From: Solanum dulcamara
Lineage: Eukaryota; Streptophyta; Magnoliopsida; Solanales; Solanaceae
Direction of reading: 5' to 3'
NCBI RefSeq assembly: GCF_947179165.1
Contig: NC_077245.1
Location: forward strand, 38,681,286-38,745,285
Length of the DNA stretch: 64,000 nt
The position numbers and the translations under genes were made by a program. Below are positions 56,301-63,100 of the stretch, piece after piece (within the stretch, counting starts at the first letter, position 1; each line of letters begins with the position of its first letter). Below the pieces are notes generated by a model, which was not told where the DNA came from, ran no database searches, and saw only the letters and a list, made by a program, of their open reading frames with translations.

Positions 56301-59300
56301 TCCCCAGGAATCTCGTCAGGTCCGGTTGCTCTTCCCCAGCGCATCCTACGAACGACACTCTTAACCTCCTCGACCTTAATACTCCTGCAATACCCAAAAT
56401 CGCAACGCCTCCCTGTATGTTCTAAATCTCCCAACACAAAGTCTCTGTCCCCTTCCTCATTCAAGAGTTTATGGAAATAGGACTGCCATCTCTATTTAAT
56501 GAGGGTCTCGTCTACCAATACTTTTCCATGCTCGTCCTTAATGCACTTCACTTGGTCCACATCGCGATGCCAGAACTAAAATGTTAATAAAATCCAGAAG
56601 TTGATTGAACTGTCAACGGGATGCAAACTAGACGAGAAAAATAAACTAGCAAAACATTTAACCTTTAAAGAACATATTGGAGTTGAGACCCCATCAAAAC
56701 ATCTCTTGTTCCTTTCTGTCCATATACACCAAAAAAATGCAGGTAGGTATCATTGTCCAGATTTTTTTGATGGCCTTATCGATTCTCCATTAACATCAAC
56801 TCATATAGGCTTCCCTAACTGAGTATGGGATGACCCATGTGAGACCAAAAAGACCCAAAAACATGTGCCAGAAGTCAGAAGCAACTTCACAATGTAGGAA
56901 AAGGTGACCAGGACGTTCAGCTTCCTTCTTGCACATGTAACATCTATTAGGGAGCTGGAATATTATTTTCTTCAGATTATCCAGGGTGAGACATGCCTCA
57001 TTTAGAACTAACCAGGTGAAGCAGATGATCTTGGAGGGTAGCTTAGTTTTCCAAATAAGTTTCCAGGGCCAGTTGTCTAGCATGGAGTTGCAGGAGCATA
57101 ATTGCTAATTGCTGGTAAACTTCTTTACAAGTGTAGTTGCTTTCGGCCTGATTGCCCCATTTTATCCTATCTGTAGCCGTTGGGTTCAGATTTCCTTGCA
57201 GCAGATAAGTGTAGAGGTGTAGGAGCTCAAATAATTCCCAGTCATAGATTCCTGTACTCCTTCATAGTGTGATGTTCCAATTAACCCCTTTTCTGTATAC
57301 AACACTAGCTCCTTTTCCTTTTTAAATGGCAACTCTCACAGAAACGCTATGTTGCTCGGACTCTTCAAAAATATCAACGGGTGCGTGTCGGATCCTCCAA
57401 AAGTAGTGTATTTTTGGAGAATCCGACACGGGTGAGGCATTGAAGGTGAAGAGTCCGCGCAACTTAGCAGAAACGGTTCCTATCATTTTAGATGTCATTA
57501 AAATGTATTAATTTAAGTTTCCTTTTCCTTTTTAAATGGCAGCTCTCACAGAAACGGTTCCTATCATTTTAGATGTCACTAAAATGTATTAATTTAATTT
57601 TTTGTTACTGTTTGGGTTGGTGATAGTTAATTCGAATTTTCCAAAAAAGGAGGACCATTTGGTAACCTTCAGTAGTTCGGTGGCTAAGACTCAGATAGAC
57701 TTTTTACTCCTTAGGAAGGATGATAAAGGTCTGTGCAAAGACTGCAAGGTCATTCCGATAGACAACCTTACAACCCGACATAAGCTCTTGGTAATGGATT
57801 TAGGGATCAAGATGACGAGGAAGAAGAGGGTCGGGAATGATCGACCTAGGATCAGATGGGGGAGTTTGACCACGGCTAGTGCTTTAGAGATGGGAGAGAA
57901 ATTGAAGGGCATGGGGGCCTGGAATAGTAGTGGGGATGCGAACAGTATGTGGGATAGGACGACTAGTTGTATTAGGGTTGTAGCAAGGGAAGTGTTGGGA
58001 GTCTCGACAGGCAGTCGTAGTCGACATCAAGGGGACTGGTGGTGGAATGTAGAAGTGCAAGGGAAGGTGGAAGCAAAGAAAATGGCATACGCGAAGTTGA
58101 TAGAAAGCACGGATGAGGTGGAGGAGTGGACGAATAAGGAACTTTATAAGATGGCGAAGAAGGAGGCGAAGTCGGCTGTTTCGACGGCAAAAACGATAGC
58201 TTTTGAACGCCTCTATGCTGAACTAGAAGAAAAAGGTGGGGATAGGAAATTGTTCAAGCTAGCCAGGGTGCGGGCGAGAAGGGAACGCGATGTGGACCAA
58301 GTGAAGTGTATTAAGGACGAGCATGGAAAAGTATTGGTAGAAGAGACTCTCATTAAACAGAGGTGGCAGTCATACTTCCATAAACTCTTGAATGACGTAG
58401 GGGACAGAGACTTTGTGTTGGGAGATTTGGAACATACAGAGAGGCGTCGCAATTTTGGATATTGCAGGAGTATTAAGGTCGAAGAGGTTAAGGGTGCTGT
58501 TCGTAGGATGCGCTGGGGAAGAGCAACCGGACCTGACGAGATTCCTGGGGAATTTTGGAAGAGTGCCAGCTTGGTAGGTTTGGAGTGGCTGACTAGGTTA
58601 TTTAATGTCATCTTTAAAACGGCAACGATGCCCGAAGAATGGAGGTCGAGTGTAATGATCCCTCTATACAAAAACAAAGGGGATATCCAGAGTTGCAACA
58701 ACTATAGAGGTATCAAGTTACTAAGCCACACTATGAAAGTGTGGGAAAGAGTGGTGGAGATGAGGGTGAGGAGAGGCGTGTCTATTTCAGAGAACCAGTT
58801 CGGATTTATGCCGGGACGCTCAACTACAGAAGCCATCCATCTTATGAGGAGACTGGTGGAGCAATATAGGGAGAGGAAGAGGGACTTGCATATGGTATTC
58901 ATCGACTTAGAAAAGGCCTACGATAAAGTTCCAAGAGAGATACTATGGAAATGTTTGGAGGCTAAAGATGTACCTGTGGCATACATTAGGGTGATCAAGG
59001 ACATGTATGAGGGAGCCAAAACCAGGGTAAGGACAGTAGGAGGGGACTCAGAGCATTTCCCAGTTGAGATGGGGTTGCATCAAGGATCAGCTCTAAGTCC
59101 ATTTTTATTTGCCTTGGTAATGGATGCATTGACGCGACAAATTCAAGGTGGGGTGCCATGGTGTATGCTTTTCGCGGATGACATAGTCCTGATTGATGAG
59201 ACTCGTAGTGGAGTTAATGCTAAGATGGAGGATTGGAGACATACCTTGGAGTCTAAAGGGTTTAAGCTGAGTATGACCAAGACAGAGTACTTAGAGTGCA

Positions 59301-60133
59301 AGTTTAGTGAGACACCTCACGAGGTTGGCGTGGAAGTTAAGCTTGGTGCCCAAGCTATTCAAAAGAGAAGTAGTTTCAAGTATCTTGGGTCTATCATGCA
59401 AGGCAGCGGGGAAATTGACGATGATGTCACACATCGTATTGGGGCAGCGTGGATGAAATGGAGGCTCGCTTCCGGAGTGCTATGCGATAAGAAGGTGCCA
59501 CCACAACTTAAGGGCAAATTCTACAAAGTGGTGGTTAGACCGGCTATGTTGTATGGGGCAGAGTGTTGGCCAGTTAAGATCTCTCACATTCAAAAGATGA
59601 AAGTTGCCGAGATGAGAATGTTGAGATGGATGTGTGGTCACACCAAGAGCGACAGGATTAGAAATGAGGCTATTCGGGACAAGGTAGGAGTGGCCTCGGT
59701 GGAAGACAAGATGCGGGAAATGCGACTGAGATGGTTTGGGCATGTGAAGAGGAGAGACACAGATGACCCAGTGAGAAGGTGTGAGAGGTTGGCTATGGAT
59801 GGCTACAGAAGAGGTAGGGGTAGGCCGAAGAAGTATTGGGGAGAGGTGATTAGACAGGACATGGCTCAGTTACAGCTTACCGAGGACATGACCTTAGATA
59901 GGAGGCTGTGGAGGACCCACATTAGGGTAGAAGGCTAGTACATAGTATCGTTATTCTTCCCTATTCATAGGCGCACTAGCACATTACAATTCCTTGTACT
60001 CTCATTTCTGCTATTTCTGTTACTATTTATTGCTTTCAGTACTTTTGATTACTCTATTTTATCTGTGATGCCTTCGTGATTTATTTTTCTATAGCGCTTT
60101 GAATTTTTTTAACTTTATCTGACCCCCTTTTCC

Positions 60134-60185
<52 letters not shown>

Positions 60186-63100
60186 AGCCGAGGGTCTCTC
60201 GGAAACAGCCGTCCTACCTTGGTAGGAGTAAGGTCTGCGTACAATCTACCCTCCCCAGACCCCACGTTGTGGGATTTCACTGGGTTGTTGTTGTTGTTGT
60301 TGTTGTTACTGTGTAATAGATTTAGTTTTAAGCGCTGAATTGGGTATGAAAAGATCATAATCTTTGGCCCTTTCTGGTATTTAAATTGTAAATCATTCTT
60401 TCGTAGGCTTCTTTTCTTACCGCTTTGATCGCTTTGGAAGAAAATCCAATTTCTGAATCATGCAATGGTGACAATCATCCAGCCAACAATGCTGCATTAC
60501 AGTGCAATACTGCAAACATGCTAGATTGCATGTGGATTTATGTTAAAAGATCTGATGATCTTGTGATGACGTAAGGTTTCTAGTCATTTTTATTATGCCA
60601 TAAATTGTTTCATTATTTCTTGCGACGTTTAATTGTTGAGGTACTTAATGATTTCATTAAGAGCTTCTTTTTGGTTTCTTTCAGCAAATCGCGTATAATG
60701 TGTAATGTGCTAAACTTCCTAAAAGCATTATGGCAAGGAGCTGCTCATTATACAAATCTTCTGAAGAAGCTGAGAAATTCAGACTTTTGGGAAAAGCTAC
60801 TGAATTCTGTTGTGCTTTCCATTGGTAAGAAGAGTTGCCAATCTGAAAGCGCGACCAAATTGGAGCTCCAAAACCAGGCATACAGATATCAGTGTCAACA
60901 TAATGTATTGGATGTTGTGGCCTGTGAAATGATCTTGCAGAAAAAGATTTTACATTCTGAGTTGATCACAAAGGAATCTTCCAAATCTTTAAATAATGGG
61001 TCAGATGGCTGTAATGTAGCAACAGCTGAAAGTTCATGTAATTTGAAGGAAATTTTTGGAGTGTGGTGTGGGAGCTCATTGGATGCGGAGACTATCAAGA
61101 CATTTGTTTCATTTGAGTATGATGATTCTGTAAAGCTGCGTGCAAGGGTGAGCTGTATTTCCTGGAACTCTTGTTTTCTATTCTGATTGTACGTAGTAAC
61201 TAAGTCTCCACGTTGGTTTATGTTAGCTTACATCATTGCTAGTTCCGACTTTCAGCTTCATGCTGATAATGCATGTGTATAGTGGCAGAGGCATTCTATT
61301 GCACTTTGCCAGCCTATTTGTACCTTTGGATTGAAGTTGAACCCTTATAGTTGCTTGGATTTAAGCTAGGTTTTAATTTTCTTAACTAGGGCCATGAGAA
61401 GGCGAAAGAAATTAGTATAACAATTAAATAAGTTGCAAAATAATGTGTTAGAGCTAGAATGTTTGAGTTAGAATACCCATCAAGTTGCGACATGAAGTGT
61501 TAAGAGGTGTTGAGTCTTCAATTTTATTCCACATTGGACAAACATACATGTGTAATGTTTGACACAGATAATAGATGTATGGTGTGTTCATCAAATTATC
61601 AAGTCAACAATGCAACTTTCTCTCCTCTTGTTTTCTCGAATGACACGAAAGCCTATAAGATCTCGATAAAGACCTTAGCAGTTAGCATCTTCAACCTATT
61701 AAATGTTGCATGTGGTTTGTGAATTCAAATCTTTCTTTCTTTTCACAGTTTTATATCTTTCATCACCCCGGTGTTTGTTCCCACGGTGTTATTCCTATTT
61801 CTTTTGACCATCCTGACGGCACTATGCCTATCCTCGAGGTTCTGTGTTTTAACCAGTGGCTCTTCCCGAGGCACCTCTCCTTTTCCCTGGTAAATGTTTC
61901 AGTGGCACCACATCTTTTTCGGTGACTCTTCTGGAGGATATCTCCTCTATGAATGTTGGATGGAACTGCTGCTTTTTTCCATTATTTTAGTTATTCTTTT
62001 GACAAATGTTCTCCAAGATTCCCACAGCCAAATCTTGGCCTGCAATGTGCTGCACATTTCTGTCAAGTTTTGGCACTTGTTCCTGTGATACTCTGTCCCA
62101 ATTTATGTAGCACCGTTTGACTTGGCACAAAGTTTAAGAAAGGAAGGAAGACTTGAAATTTGTGGTCTAAAATCCTCCTTGACTATTTGTGTTGCTATAA
62201 ATTGTTTCATTATGAGTAAAGGAGGAATTTTAAACTTAAAAATTGTTTCTAATTATAAAAATGGTGACATTCCTTTTGGGACGGACTAGAAAAGGAAGTG
62301 CGCCACATAAATTGGGACAAAGGGAGTATTATTCGGACGACCTTCTTGTGATTCTTCAATAATTGGTGACTCTTTATTACATATTCCTTTTTGAAATAAG
62401 CAAATGGTTTTTTCACCTTGAGTTTGAGGGTGTGTCACAATGCTAAGGTATAGTATCAGAATTTTTTAAATGTTAAAAGAGATACGAGTCTGACAATGAA
62501 CTGTTAGTATTCTGTTACGGAGGGTAATGGGTGGCTCTTAAACGATTGATACAAATGGTATCAGAGCCACCCTCATCACTCTCCTACCTCAATAGCTAGC
62601 TTTTAGGGTATGGTTCTCCTAGGGTTGTATCAGACGCCTTTTCAACTCTCTAGGGACTTTTCAGTTTTTCATGTAAACTCGGCTTAATGTTTTTTTCTTC
62701 TGAATTTGTTCTAAAAATATCACCTTCAGGCTTCAGAGTGAAGGGGGTTGTTCAAAACAGCTCATCTCTTTTTAATTGATATGAGGCTTTTTCTGGAATC
62801 CTTCTTCTTATTGTCCCTTGGTAATACATCAAAGGAGTATGCCTTTAATCATTAGTGATAGTGCTTGCAGGTTGCTGCTTGTCTGTTTGCTGTGCGCGTC
62901 ATGTGTAAAGTAAAAGGCGGTGATAGAGGAAGTTTGTCTGTTTCACTTGTTGATAAAGTTACTAACTTGTGGCAAAAGGTTTTACTCTTTTCTTCTTTTT
63001 GCAGCATTTCAAACAATCAAAGATACTTATTTTCTACATTATGTTTGTTTTCCCTTCTGCAGTTGAGGAAGTTGCCAGCCTTTTCTGAGTTGATGGCTAT

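Noticed and set aside
57602..59938. 778-codon ORF as a host gene
   Set aside because: Reverse transcriptase with a LINE 3' tail and flanking TSD; a mobile element inside a NUP188 intron.
61148..61186. Extension of exon V to the stop at 61186
   Set aside because: AGG|GTGAGC is a good donor, and phase-0 joining to 62871 continues the conserved NUP188 sequence.
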